Assembly: GCA_023430325.1 (NCBI GenBank)
Contig: JAEZAU010000162.1
Location: forward strand, 1-24,847
Source: Bacteroidota bacterium
Lineage (GTDB): Bacteria; Bacteroidota; Bacteroidia; Flavobacteriales_F; PHOS-HE28
Length of the DNA: 24,847 nt
Direction of reading: 5' to 3'
Shown here: one piece after another, positions 1 through 7,383 of the stretch
How positions within the stretch are numbered: position 1 is the first letter of the stretch
Layout of the letters: every line of letters begins with the position of its first letter
Position numbers and translations under genes: made by a program
Notes under the pieces: model-generated
What the model saw: only the letters and a program-made list of their open reading frames with translations
Told to the model about the DNA's origin: nothing
Database searches by the model: none

Positions 1-178
1 TCTTGCTTCCGCGGAAGCCTTGCTTTCCTGAAGAAGACCAACTGATCACCTCACCCTTGTTGTTGGTGAGCGAAACGATCAGGTTATTGAACGTGGCCTG
101 GATGTGTGCCTGTCCGTAGGCTTCCACAACCACGTTCTTCTTCTTCTTCTTGCCTCCTTTCTGCTCTTGCTTTGCCAT
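1..178 (-). CDS. rpsK: 30S ribosomal protein S11, N-terminal part (runs off left edge)
   Basis: S11 sits on the 30S platform, contacts the mRNA near the E site and packs against 16S rRNA helices 23-24. The visible 59 codons begin MAKQEQKGG followed by five lysines, then read NVVVEAYGQAHIQATFNN and LTNNKGEVISWSSSG, the diagnostic first beta strands of the family. The rest lies beyond base 1. The ATG at 178-176 follows an 87-base spacer after rpsM, unusually long for this operon; the spacer holds two hairpins annotated separately. In other Bacteroidota rpsD, rpoA and rplQ usually follow, so they are expected just outside the window. Confidence 0.95.
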   Translation of the reverse strand, partial: MAKQEQKGGKKKKKNVVVEAYGQAHIQATFNNLIVSLTNNKGEVISWSSSGKQGFRGSK

Positions 179-214
179 TGTACTGGTCTAATGGGTCGTA
201 GGATCCAGATCACT

Positions 215-250
215 AACGCCCTCATCGGGCGTTGCGCCCAAGCCGGGCGC
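215..250 (-). other. Two back-to-back perfect hairpins in the rpsM-rpsK spacer
   Basis: On the plus strand AACGCCC (215-221) pairs with GGGCGTT (227-233) across a 5-base loop. Immediately after it GCGCCC (234-239) pairs with GGGCGC (245-250), again across 5 bases. Both stems are perfect and G+C-rich and lie between the rpsM stop and the rpsK start. No T-run follows on the minus strand, so a simple intrinsic terminator is unlikely. The inner arms, GGGCG (227-231) and CGCCC (235-239), can also pair with each other, so two exclusive folds are possible. A regulatory or mRNA-processing role is inference. Confidence 0.6.
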
Positions 251-265
251 ATCGTGATGCGCTCC

Positions 266-643
266 CTACTTGGTCGCTTTCTTCTTGTTGGCCACGGTCT
301 TGCGTTTGCCCTTGCGGGTGCGGCTATTGGTACGGGTGCGCTGCCCGCGAACAGGAAGACCTGCGCGGTGACGCAATCCACGGTAGCTGCCGATATCCAT
401 GAGCCGCTTGATGCTGAGCTGCACTTCACTGCGCAGCGCACCTTCGGTCTTCACGTGTTCGTTGATGTATTGGCGGATGCGTGCCTGCTCATCATCGCTC
501 CAATCCTCCACCTTGATGTCGGGATCGACTTCGGCCTTTTCGAGGATCTCGAGAGCCATGCTACGGCCAATGCCATAGATGTACGTGAGGCCGATGCCGC
601 CCCTTTTCTGCCGTGGTAGGTCTATGCCTGCGATACGTGCCAT
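266..643 (-). CDS. rpsM: 30S ribosomal protein S13
   Basis: S13 lies in the head of the small subunit, contacts the P-site tRNA through its tail and forms bridges B1a and B1b to the large subunit. The 125-residue product starts MARIAGIDLPRQKRGGIGLTY, has the helix-two-turns-helix region (YGIGRSMALEIL), the RGLRHRAGLPVRGQRT motif near residues 88-105 and a lysine-rich tail ending KKKATK. Length is normal. It follows rpmJ by 16 bases and precedes rpsK, the alpha-operon order. Confidence 0.98.
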   Translation of the reverse strand: MARIAGIDLPRQKRGGIGLTYIYGIGRSMALEILEKAEVDPDIKVEDWSDDEQARIRQYINEHVKTEGALRSEVQLSIKRLMDIGSYRGLRHRAGLPVRGQRTRTNSRTRKGKRKTVANKKKATK

Positions 644-659
644 TGTGCTCTATCGGTTA

Positions 660-776
660 TCAGCCTTGACGCTGCTTGAACTTCGGGTTCTTCTTATTGA
701 TGATGTACAGACGTCCCTTGCGACGTACGATCTTGCAGTCCGCTGAACGCTTTTTGAGTGAGGCCCTGACCTTCAT
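660..776 (-). CDS. rpmJ: 50S ribosomal protein L36, zinc-free form
   Basis: This 38-residue protein, MKVRASLKKRSADC to FKQRQG, is too short for most ORF callers. L36 is a small 23S-binding protein near the base of the L7/L12 stalk. The classical family carries a CCCH zinc ribbon. Here only the second cysteine (C14) survives: position 11 is Ser, position 27 is Asn and the histidine position is Phe, so zinc cannot be bound in the usual way. The KQRQG ending is intact. It sits 14 bases after infA and 16 before rpsM, its standard place. Confidence 0.95.
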   Translation of the reverse strand: MKVRASLKKRSADCKIVRRKGRLYIINKKNPKFKQRQG

Positions 777-790
777 GGTGCTCGTTGTTC

Positions 791-1012
791 TTAACTCTTG
801 TATCGGAAGGTGATCCGTCCCTTGCTCAGATCGTAGGGGCTCATCTCCACTTTCACCTTATCACCGGGTAGTATGCGTATGTAGTGCATCCGCATCTTCC
901 CTGAGATGTGTGCTACGATCACGTGGCCGTTCTCGAGCTCCACACGGAACATGGCATTGCTGAGCGCTTCTTTGATGACGCCATCCTGCTCAATGGTCCC
1001 TGTCTTGCTCAT
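791..1012 (-). CDS. infA: Translation initiation factor IF-1
   Basis: IF-1 is a single OB-fold (S1-like) protein that occupies the 30S A site during initiation and assists IF-2 and IF-3. The 73-residue product reads MSKTGTIEQDGVIKEALSNA, then FRVELENGHVIVAHISGKMR and YIRILPGDKVKVEMSPYDLSKGRITFRYKS, matching IF-1 along its full length. The family is normally about 72 residues. It lies between map and rpmJ, the usual Bacteroidota arrangement. Its 54-base upstream spacer after map is one of the longer gaps in the operon; I saw no clear promoter in it. Confidence 0.98.
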   Translation of the reverse strand: MSKTGTIEQDGVIKEALSNAMFRVELENGHVIVAHISGKMRMHYIRILPGDKVKVEMSPYDLSKGRITFRYKS

Positions 1013-1066
1013 TCTTCTCCTTCCGTTCCTTTTTGGTTCGTTACTATTTCAACTTTCCCCGATCGG

Positions 1067-1879
1067 TCAGGCATTGGCCGTTCCGATGAATTCACCCTTT
1101 TTCTTCAGCACATCTTCGATGTAGCTGAACGTTGATAGGACCTCTGCCTTTCCGGCTCTTACCACGACGTCGTGTTCAAAATGTGCGCTGGGCTTTCCAT
1201 CGCGGGTGACTACGGTCCAGCCGTCATCCAACTGCCGTACCTCCTTTACACCCATGTTTATCATCGGTTCAATGGCCAGGGCCATTCCACTTCTGAGCTT
1301 CATGCCATGCCCCCTTCTCCCATAATTGGGAACTTCGGGCGGCTCGTGCAGCTTGCGCCCAAGGCCATGTCCCACCAATTCTCTTACGACACCATAACCG
1401 TTCTTTTCGGCATGAGACTGCACCGCATATCCGATATCGCCGACCCGATTGCCATCCACGGCCTGTGTGATCGCAAGTTCCAGGCATTCCTGGGTCACCT
1501 GTAACAATCTCCTGGTCGTAGGCTCCACCTCACCGATCATGAATGTGTACGCACTGTCACCATAGAAGCCGTTCATGAGCACACCGCAATCAACGCTGGC
1601 GATATCACCATCTATCAAGGTCCTGTCACCCGGTAACCCATGCACCACTTGATCGTTCACACTGATCAGCAATGTGGAGGGGCAATCATATAACCCCTTG
1701 AAGCCGGGAATACCGCCGTTGTCCCTGATGAACTGCTCTGCGAGCGCGTCCAATTCACCGGTGGTCACACCGGGTCTTATGTGGCGCGCCACTTCTGCTA
1801 AGGTCCTACCAACAAGCAAAGAACTCTCTCTCAACAACGCGACCTCATCGTCGCTCAGGATCTTCACCGCTCCTGCCAT
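1067..1879 (-). CDS. map: Type I methionine aminopeptidase
   Basis: Removes the initiator methionine from nascent proteins after deformylation; cytoplasmic, acting near the ribosomal exit tunnel. The 270-residue pita-bread-fold protein shows the expected metal ligands: D97 (SVDCG), D108 (GDSAY), H171 (GHGLGRKLHEPP), E204 (AIEPM) and E235 (FEHDVV), plus the substrate-binding H80 (VVHG). There is no N-terminal zinc-finger extension, so it is the short bacterial type Ia form. It starts 3 bases after secY ends, which suggests translational coupling. adk, found between secY and map in many other phyla, is absent. Confidence 0.98.
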   Translation of the reverse strand: MAGAVKILSDDEVALLRESSLLVGRTLAEVARHIRPGVTTGELDALAEQFIRDNGGIPGFKGLYDCPSTLLISVNDQVVHGLPGDRTLIDGDIASVDCGVLMNGFYGDSAYTFMIGEVEPTTRRLLQVTQECLELAITQAVDGNRVGDIGYAVQSHAEKNGYGVVRELVGHGLGRKLHEPPEVPNYGRRGHGMKLRSGMALAIEPMINMGVKEVRQLDDGWTVVTRDGKPSAHFEHDVVVRAGKAEVLSTFSYIEDVLKKKGEFIGTANA

Positions 1880-1882
1880 GAC

Positions 1883-3217
1883 CTAGCCGGCCATGCCATA
1901 AGCGGCGCCTCCCGATCTGCCTTTGATACGGCCTGATTTCATCAGACCGTCATAATGCCTCATCAACAGATGGCTTTCGATCTGCTGCAACGTGTCGAGC
2001 AATACGCCCACCATGATCAGCAGTGAAGTGCCACCAAAGAATTGTGCGAATCCTTGTTTGATCCCGAACATCACGGCAAAGGCCGGCATGATCGCCACGA
2101 ACCCCAGGAAAATGGCACCAGGCAAGGTGATCCGGGACAACAGTTCATCGATATGTCCTGCGGTCTGCTTACCGGGTTTCACTCCGGGTATGAAACCGCC
2201 ATTTCGCTTCATGTCATCGGCCAGCTGGTTCGGGTTGACAGTGATCGCCGTGTAGAAGTAGGTGAAGAGCACCACCATGAGGAACAACGTGAAGTTGTAG
2301 AAGAAACCCTGACTGTTCGCCATGCTGATGAGCCATGTCGGCGGTTCATCACCCCAGAAAGGCGCCTGCGCCAGATACATGGGGACCAGGACAATGGCCT
2401 GGGCGAAGATGATGGGCATCACACCTGCCGCATTCACTTTGAGAGGGATGTAGTTACGCACACCGCCATATTGCTTATTGCCTTGTACTCGCTTGGCGAA
2501 TTGCACCGGTATTCGGCGTGTACCTTGTACGAGAAGGATGCAACCTGCAATGATCAATACCCAGAGTACCACTTCGACGAGCAGGAGCACAAGGCCGCCA
2601 CCGCCAGGCCCCATGCGGCCTACCACTTCCTGCGCGAAGGATTGCGGGAATTGCGCAAGAATACCGATCATGATGATCAGTGAGATCCCATTGCCCAGAC
2701 CTCGTTCGGTGATACGCTCACCAAGCCACATCACGAACAGCGTTGACGCAGTAAGGATCACGATGCTGGTGCCAAGCCAGAAGGTACTGTCAGGCCGGGC
2801 TTCAGGCTCGATCGTGGCAAGAATGTAGCTCGGTGCTTGGAACAAACAGATGATAATAGTGAGATAGCGTGTCCACTGATTGATCTTCCGACGGCCACTC
2901 TCTTCACGCTGCATCTTCTGGACGGAAGGCACCGCTATCCCCATCAACTGCATGATGATGGATGCCGAGATGTATGGCATGATGCCGAGGGCGAATATCG
3001 AAGCGCGAGTGAAAGCGCCTCCGGTGAAGATCGCAAGGATCTCCACGATACCACCTCCACCGGTGGAATCAGCAGAGAGACGTGCACTATCCACCCCGGG
3101 CAGCACGATGAAGCTCCCGATGCGGTACACCAGCAGCAGGCCCAGCGTGATGAGGATGCGATTGCGCAGTTCATCGATCCGCCAGATGTTCTTGATCGTG
3201 TCGATCAGGTTCTTCAT
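1883..3217 (-). CDS. secY: Preprotein translocase subunit SecY
   Basis: SecY is the protein-conducting channel of the inner membrane and works with SecE, SecG and SecA. The 444-residue product begins with an amphipathic segment (MKNLIDTIKNIWRIDELRNR), has ten hydrophobic segments and the plug and lateral-gate signatures such as FALGIMPYISASIIMQL, RITERGLGNGISLIIMIGI and GGFIPGVKPGKQT (cytosolic loop C5). It ends in a basic tail (GRIKGRSGGAAYGMAG). It lies between rplO and map, the canonical spc-operon site. Its membrane-protein codon pattern gives long opposite-strand open frames that are not genes. Confidence 0.98.
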   Translation of the reverse strand: MKNLIDTIKNIWRIDELRNRILITLGLLLVYRIGSFIVLPGVDSARLSADSTGGGGIVEILAIFTGGAFTRASIFALGIMPYISASIIMQLMGIAVPSVQKMQREESGRRKINQWTRYLTIIICLFQAPSYILATIEPEARPDSTFWLGTSIVILTASTLFVMWLGERITERGLGNGISLIIMIGILAQFPQSFAQEVVGRMGPGGGGLVLLLVEVVLWVLIIAGCILLVQGTRRIPVQFAKRVQGNKQYGGVRNYIPLKVNAAGVMPIIFAQAIVLVPMYLAQAPFWGDEPPTWLISMANSQGFFYNFTLFLMVVLFTYFYTAITVNPNQLADDMKRNGGFIPGVKPGKQTAGHIDELLSRITLPGAIFLGFVAIMPAFAVMFGIKQGFAQFFGGTSLLIMVGVLLDTLQQIESHLLMRHYDGLMKSGRIKGRSGGAAYGMAG

Positions 3218-3234
3218 TGTCCTAGTCGTTCAGC

Positions 3235-3711
3235 TCAGTTCTTCGCTTCCTTGTCCTGCTTGGCAACAATGGTCTCGGTCTTTCCACCGGCCTTCTCGAT
3301 CGCTGCTTTGGCGCTCGCGCTGAAGGCATGGGCCTTCACTTCCATTGCACCTTTCAATTCTCCCCTGCCGAGCACTTTCAGCTTGTCATTTCGGGAGATC
3401 AGGCCGTTGGTGTAGAGCACTTCTGGATCTATCGACTTGAGCTTCTTGCTTTCAGCAAGTGCCTGCAAGGTGTCAAGGTTGATCCCTTTGTACTCCACCC
3501 GTGTGGGATTGGTAAAACCGAACTTCGGTACACGTCGAACCAAAGGCATCTGTCCACCTTCGAATCCACGCTTGCGGCTATTGCCTGAACGTGATCCGGC
3601 ACCTTTATGACCGCGGGTGGAAGTACCTCCACGTCCACTTCCCTGGCCACGGCCAATTCGCTTTTCTTTCTTGGTGGCTCCTTCGGCCGGTTTGAGTCTG
3701 CTCAGGTCCAT
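3235..3711 (-). CDS. rplO: 50S ribosomal protein L15
   Basis: L15 is a late-assembly large-subunit protein whose extended N-terminus threads through 23S rRNA. The 158-residue product has the expected MDLSRLKPAEGATKKEKRIG start, the Gly/Arg-rich extension GRGQGSGRGGTSTRGHKGAG, GGQMPLVRRVPKFGF, and the C-terminal globular domain. The last 10-15 residues (VAKQDKEAKN) are a short charged tail. It follows rpmD by 20 bases and precedes secY by 17, as in nearly all bacteria. Confidence 0.98.
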   Translation of the reverse strand: MDLSRLKPAEGATKKEKRIGRGQGSGRGGTSTRGHKGAGSRSGNSRKRGFEGGQMPLVRRVPKFGFTNPTRVEYKGINLDTLQALAESKKLKSIDPEVLYTNGLISRNDKLKVLGRGELKGAMEVKAHAFSASAKAAIEKAGGKTETIVAKQDKEAKN

Positions 3712-3731
3712 CTTCTTACGCTTCTAAATGT

Positions 3732-3911
3732 TCAGGCCTCTTGAACGGTGACCAGATGGCCCACTTTTTCCACCATGCCGCGGATCTGCGGCGTTCCCTC
3801 CACTTCGGCGCGCTTGCCAATGCGACCCAGACCCAGGGCGCGCAGAGTATCCTTCTGGCGCTTGGGGCATTTGATCTGACTGCGCGTCTGTGTTATGATC
3901 AGCTTGCTCAT
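3732..3911 (-). CDS. rpmD: 50S ribosomal protein L30
   Basis: L30 is a small alpha-beta protein on the large subunit; it is missing in some bacteria but present here. The 59-residue product runs from MSKLIITQTRSQIKCPKRQK through LRALGLGRIGK to VEKVGHLVTVQEA. I chose the ATG at 3911 because the open frame starting at 3965 would overlap the end of rpsE by 23 bases, and because family members begin with this beta strand. GGAG lies 8 bases upstream. A second ATG two codons earlier (3917) is possible. Confidence 0.95.
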   Translation of the reverse strand: MSKLIITQTRSQIKCPKRQKDTLRALGLGRIGKRAEVEGTPQIRGMVEKVGHLVTVQEA

Positions 3912-3942
3912 GTTCATCGCTCCGAAATATCGGAACGCTTCT

Positions 3943-4461
3943 TTATCCGTTGAATACCTTATCAAGTTTCACCCCCCGCTGGCGCGCCACGGCATTTGCA
4001 TCGCGCATACTGGTGAGCGCTTCAATGGTGGCTTTGACCACGTTATGTGGATTGCTGCTGCCCTTGCTCTTTGCCAGAACATCGGTGATACCTACGCTTT
4101 CCAATACCGCACGCATGGCACCACCGGCAATGACACCTGTTCCATGTGCTGCAGGCTTCAAGAATACCTGAGCCCCGGCGAACTTACCCTCCTGCGAGTG
4201 AGGGATGGTCCCTTTCATTACCGGCACCTTCACCAAGTTCTTCTTTGCATCGTCGATCCCCTTGGCAATGGCCTCCTGTACTTCCTTGGCCTTACCAAGA
4301 CCATGGCCTACCACACCATTCTCATTACCAACCACAACGATGGCTGCGAATGTGAAGGTGCGACCGCCTTTGGTAACCTTGGTCACGCGATTCAGTGCCA
4401 CGAGCTTATCCTTAAGCTCCAATTCACTGCTCTTGACCTTCCTGCTGTTCGTTTCGGACAT
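3943..4461 (-). CDS. rpsE: 30S ribosomal protein S5
   Basis: S5 is a body protein of the small subunit at the mRNA entry tunnel and affects decoding fidelity. The 172-residue product contains the N-terminal double-stranded-RNA-binding-like domain (ELKDKLVALNRVTKVTKGGRT, FAAIVVVGNENGVVGHGLGKA) and the C-terminal domain (VFLKPAAHGTGVIAGGAMRAVLESVGITDVLAKSKGS). Length is normal. It lies 11 bases after rplR and 31 before rpmD. Confidence 0.98.
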   Translation of the reverse strand: MSETNSRKVKSSELELKDKLVALNRVTKVTKGGRTFTFAAIVVVGNENGVVGHGLGKAKEVQEAIAKGIDDAKKNLVKVPVMKGTIPHSQEGKFAGAQVFLKPAAHGTGVIAGGAMRAVLESVGITDVLAKSKGSSNPHNVVKATIEALTSMRDANAVARQRGVKLDKVFNG

Positions 4462-4472
4462 TGTTGTGATGA

Positions 4473-4826
4473 TCAGAAATTGAGGCCTGCTTCGCGGGCT
4501 GCTTCGGCCAGGGCTTTCACCCGGCCATGGTACAGATAACCATTTCGATCGAAGACGACCTTCTCAATACCGGCAGCCTTGGCCTTTTCGGCAATGATCT
4601 GGCCCACCTTACGGGCTTGTTCGATCTTCGGAATGCCATTGGCCTCCTTGTTCTTCAATGATGAAGCGCTGACGAGCGTGCGGCCAGTTCCATCATCGAT
4701 GATCTGGGCATACATACCCACGTTGCTACGATATACCGACAGGCGTGGGCGCTCACCAGTGCCTTGCACCGTCTTGCGAACCCTTTGTTTGATCTTTGAT
4801 CGGCGTGCGATCCTATCGAATGCCAT
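4473..4826 (-). CDS. rplR: 50S ribosomal protein L18
   Basis: L18 binds 5S rRNA together with L5 in the central protuberance. The 117-residue product has the basic N-terminus (MAFDRIARRSKIKQRVRKTV), the RPRLSVYRSN motif, IIDDGTGRTLVSASS, and the C-terminal FDRNGYLYHGRVKALAEAAR. It begins 8 bases after rplF ends. Size and order are standard. Confidence 0.98.
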   Translation of the reverse strand: MAFDRIARRSKIKQRVRKTVQGTGERPRLSVYRSNVGMYAQIIDDGTGRTLVSASSLKNKEANGIPKIEQARKVGQIIAEKAKAAGIEKVVFDRNGYLYHGRVKALAEAAREAGLNF

Positions 4827-4834
4827 GGCTGTTC

Positions 4835-5389
4835 TTATTTACCGGCAGCCTTGCCTGCCTTGCGACGTACAACTTCACCCACGAAACGGACACCTTTCCC
4901 TTTGTAAGGTTCAGGTTTGCGGAGGGATCGCAACTTGGCAGCCACCTGACCGAGCAACTGCTTATCTGCGGACTCCATCTTGATGATGGGGTTCTTACCC
5001 TTTTCCTGTGCGGCGCTCACTTTGATCTGAGGCGGCAGGTCCAGGATCACAGTATGTGAGAAGCCCAGTGCAAGCTGCAATTGCTGGCCCTTTGCCGTTG
5101 CACGGTAACCCACACCCACGAGTTCCTGCTGCACCGAGAACCCTTCACTCACCCCCTTCACCATATTGGCAAGTAGAGAGCGATAGAGACCATGTTTGGC
5201 ACGGTGCGGCTTGGCATCGCTGGGACGCTCGACCGTTATAACGTTATCCTCCTGCTTCAGGCGGATATCTGGATCGACCACCTGCTCCAAAGTACCCTTA
5301 GGACCTTTCACAGTGACCAGATTTTTGTCGCTGATCGTGATCTGTACCCCCTGAGGTACATTGATCGGTGCTTTTCCAATTCGTGACAT
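4835..5389 (-). CDS. rplF: 50S ribosomal protein L6
   Basis: L6 lies near the sarcin-ricin loop and the factor-binding site of the large subunit. It has two tandem domains of the same fold. The 184-residue product reads MSRIGKAPINVPQGVQITIS at the N-terminus and has the C-terminal signature RKPEPYKGKGVRFVGEVVRR, followed by a short KAGKAAGK tail. Spacing to rpsH is 12 bases and to rplR 8. Confidence 0.98.
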   Translation of the reverse strand: MSRIGKAPINVPQGVQITISDKNLVTVKGPKGTLEQVVDPDIRLKQEDNVITVERPSDAKPHRAKHGLYRSLLANMVKGVSEGFSVQQELVGVGYRATAKGQQLQLALGFSHTVILDLPPQIKVSAAQEKGKNPIIKMESADKQLLGQVAAKLRSLRKPEPYKGKGVRFVGEVVRRKAGKAAGK

Positions 5390-5401
5390 GTTTTCCGGTC
5401 T

Positions 5402-5800
5402 TTAGCTCACGTAGCACAAAACTTCACCGCCCACGTTCAATGCGCGCGCCTCCTTGTCCGTGACCACGCCGCGACTGGTGGAGATGATGGCCACTCCAAG
5501 ACCGTTGAGAACACGCGGCAGGTCCTGCACATGCGCATACTTGCGCAATCCTGGCGTACTCACACGGGTAAGCTCCTTGATGGCGCTCTGCCTGGTCTGT
5601 TCATTGTACTTCAGGGCGATCTTGATGATCCCCTGTTTTCCGTCATCCTCTGTTTTCCAGGAAAGGATATACCCTTTGTCGTAGAGAATGCGAGTAATAT
5701 CCCTCTTCAGGTTACTTGCGGGCACCTCAACGACCTTCTTGCGCGCTTGAATGGCATTGCGCAAACGGGTCAGGTAATCAGCTATCGGGTCGGTCGTCAT
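5402..5800 (-). CDS. rpsH: 30S ribosomal protein S8
   Basis: S8 is a primary 16S rRNA-binding protein of the central domain and in Escherichia coli also the translational repressor of the spc operon. The 132-residue product starts MTTDPIADYLTRLRNAIQAR and ends with the S8 signature ISTSRGVVTDKEARALNVGGEVLCYVS. The open frame extends upstream to 5965, but that extension would overlap rpsN by more than 140 bases and has no S8 similarity, so I placed the start at 5800. This leaves a 19-base spacer. Confidence 0.97.
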   Translation of the reverse strand: MTTDPIADYLTRLRNAIQARKKVVEVPASNLKRDITRILYDKGYILSWKTEDDGKQGIIKIALKYNEQTRQSAIKELTRVSTPGLRKYAHVQDLPRVLNGLGVAIISTSRGVVTDKEARALNVGGEVLCYVS

Positions 5801-5819
5801 TGCTTTTGTCTTTCCTGGT

Positions 5820-6089
5820 TCACCAACTGCTCTTGGTAACACCGGGGATCTTACCCTCCAGTGCCATTTGGCGGAACATGTTCCGCGAGATGCCGAACAG
5901 GCGCATGTACCCCCTCGGGCGGCCTGTAAGCTGGCAACGATTGTGTTTGCGCACTGAGCTACCATTTACAGGAAGCTTTTGCAGGGCGTCCCAATCACCG
6001 GCGGCCTTCAAGGCTGCTCGCTTGGCGGAATACTTCTCCACCATTTTCGCGCGCTTGCGCTCGCGGGCTTTCATGGATTCCTTGGCCAT
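5820..6089 (-). CDS. rpsN: 30S ribosomal protein S14, zinc-independent form
   Basis: S14 lies in the head of the small subunit and helps assemble S3 and S10. The 89-residue product, MAKESMKARERKRAKMVEKY to KIPGVTKSSW, is the long form that lacks the CxxC-CxxC zinc ribbon: only one cysteine is present (HNRCQLTGRPRGYMRLFGIS). The conserved GRPRG loop and the SRNMFRQMALEGKIPGV end are intact. It sits between rplE and rpsH as expected. Confidence 0.98.
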   Translation of the reverse strand: MAKESMKARERKRAKMVEKYSAKRAALKAAGDWDALQKLPVNGSSVRKHNRCQLTGRPRGYMRLFGISRNMFRQMALEGKIPGVTKSSW

Positions 6090-6106
6090 TTCTTCTGCTC
6101 TTGTCG

Positions 6107-6661
6107 TTATTTCTTGTCAGCGAAGGGGAAACCCATTTCGCGCAGCAGCGCCTTGGCCTCCTCATCCGTCTTTGCCGTTGTTACGAAGGTGATGTCCATA
6201 CCTTGGATCTTGCTCACCTTGTCGATATCGATCTCCGGGAAAATGATCTGTTCCTTCACACCCATGGTGAAATTGCCACGGCCATCGAAGCCGGAGGCTT
6301 TTACCCCTCGAAAATCCCGTGTGCGAGGGAGGGAAACAGCGATCAACCGGTCCAGGAACTCATACATCCTGTCGCCACGCAGGGTCACCCGCGCGCCGAT
6401 GGGCATACCCTTGCGCAATTTGAAGTTGCTGATATCCTTCTTGGATACGGTGGGCACCGCCTTCTGGCCGGCGATCTGGGTCATTTCAGTAACTGCGGTC
6501 TCCACGACCTTCTTATCGCCGACCGCACTTCCCAAGCCTTGGTTAAGGCTGATCTTCTGCAACCGTGGCACTTGCATGGTGCTCTTGTAACCGAACTCCT
6601 TCATAAGGATCGGTGCCACTTCCTTTACGTATTTGGCCTTCAGCCTTGGAACGTAGCTCAT
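6107..6661 (-). CDS. rplE: 50S ribosomal protein L5
   Basis: L5 carries 5S rRNA into the central protuberance and forms the B1b bridge with S13. The 184-residue product has KISLNQGLGSAV, the GQKAVPTVSKKDISNFKLRK region, GARVTLRGDRMYEFLDRL and FPEIDIDKVSKIQGMDITFV, all typical. Its ATG overlaps the rplX stop by 4 bases (ATGA), so translation of the pair is probably coupled. Confidence 0.98.
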   Translation of the reverse strand: MSYVPRLKAKYVKEVAPILMKEFGYKSTMQVPRLQKISLNQGLGSAVGDKKVVETAVTEMTQIAGQKAVPTVSKKDISNFKLRKGMPIGARVTLRGDRMYEFLDRLIAVSLPRTRDFRGVKASGFDGRGNFTMGVKEQIIFPEIDIDKVSKIQGMDITFVTTAKTDEEAKALLREMGFPFADKK

Positions 6662-6984
6662 GACTTGATCACCTCACCGGTGCGTTTGCTGGTACGTACG
6701 ATATTGCCGTTCTTTTCCTTCTTGCGACCGATACGTGTGGGTTCGCCGCTCTTTGGATCGATCAGCATGAGATTGCTGATATGGATCGGACCCTCCTTCT
6801 CCACAATGCCCCCTTGTGGCTTCGCGGTGGTGGGTTTGCTATGTTTCTTGTTGATGTTCAGTCCCTCAACGAATGCCACCATGCGGTCACGGTCCACATC
6901 GAGAACTCGTCCTTTCTTCGAGCGATCTTCCCCGGAGAGCACAAGGACCATGTCCCCTTTCTTGATATGCGTCTTCTTCTGCAT
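6658..6984 (-). CDS. rplX: 50S ribosomal protein L24
   Basis: L24 is an assembly-initiator protein that binds 23S rRNA domain I near the tunnel exit. The 108-residue product contains the KOW motif (HIKKGDMVLVLSGEDRSKKG), then NINKKHSKPT, and GGIVEKEGPIHISNLMLIDP. It starts 12 bases after rplN and overlaps rplE by 4 bases. Confidence 0.98.
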   Translation of the reverse strand: MQKKTHIKKGDMVLVLSGEDRSKKGRVLDVDRDRMVAFVEGLNINKKHSKPTTAKPQGGIVEKEGPIHISNLMLIDPKSGEPTRIGRKKEKNGNIVRTSKRTGEVIKS

Positions 6985-6995
6985 TGGTGTGGTTT

Positions 6996-7364
6996 TCAGA
7001 GCACCTCAGGTGCGAGGGAGATGATCTTCATGAACTTTTTCTCGCGCAGTTCCTTCGCCACCGGGCCAAAGATGCGGGTACCTTTCATTTCACCGGCTGC
7101 ATCAAGAAGGACCACGGCATTGTCATCGAAACGGATGTAACTGCCATCCTTCCTGCGTGTTTCCTTCTTCGTGCGTACCACCACAGCCTTGTGCACGGTG
7201 CCTTTTTTCGTGCCACCATTGGGCATTGCATCCTTGATGGATACCACGATAGTATCACCGATGCGGGCATAGCGCCGGGCGGTTCCACCGAGCACTCGGA
7301 TACAGAGCACCTCCTTGGCGCCACTGTTGTCGGCCACATTGAGCCGGGATTCCTGTTGGATCAT
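6996..7364 (-). CDS. rplN: 50S ribosomal protein L14
   Basis: L14 lies on the subunit interface and forms bridges B5 and B8 with 16S rRNA. The 122-residue product has the typical start MIQQESRLNVADNSGAKEVL, the GDTIVVSIKDAMPNG segment and the ending RIFGPVAKELREKKFMKIISL. Length equals the usual bacterial L14 (122-123). Confidence 0.98.
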   Translation of the reverse strand: MIQQESRLNVADNSGAKEVLCIRVLGGTARRYARIGDTIVVSIKDAMPNGGTKKGTVHKAVVVRTKKETRRKDGSYIRFDDNAVVLLDAAGEMKGTRIFGPVAKELREKKFMKIISLAPEVL

Positions 7365-7383
7365 TGTTCGGTGTGTATGAGTG

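Noticed and set aside
3912..3965. Longer L30 start at 3965
   Set aside because: It would overlap rpsE and the added residues (MIRYSTDKEAFRYFGA) are not part of L30.
5801..5965. N-terminal extension of S8 (187 residues in total)
   Set aside because: It would overlap rpsN and the added residues resemble no S8; the start at 5800 gives the family length of 132.
6101..7024. A 307-codon plus-strand open frame opposite rplE, rplX and the end of rplN
   Set aside because: It lies wholly across well-supported ribosomal protein genes on the other strand, has no recognisable domain, and is of the kind produced by strong codon bias. The same holds for other long plus-strand frames at 2042-2683, 5979-6590, 7381-8301, 9821-10654 and 12639-13310.
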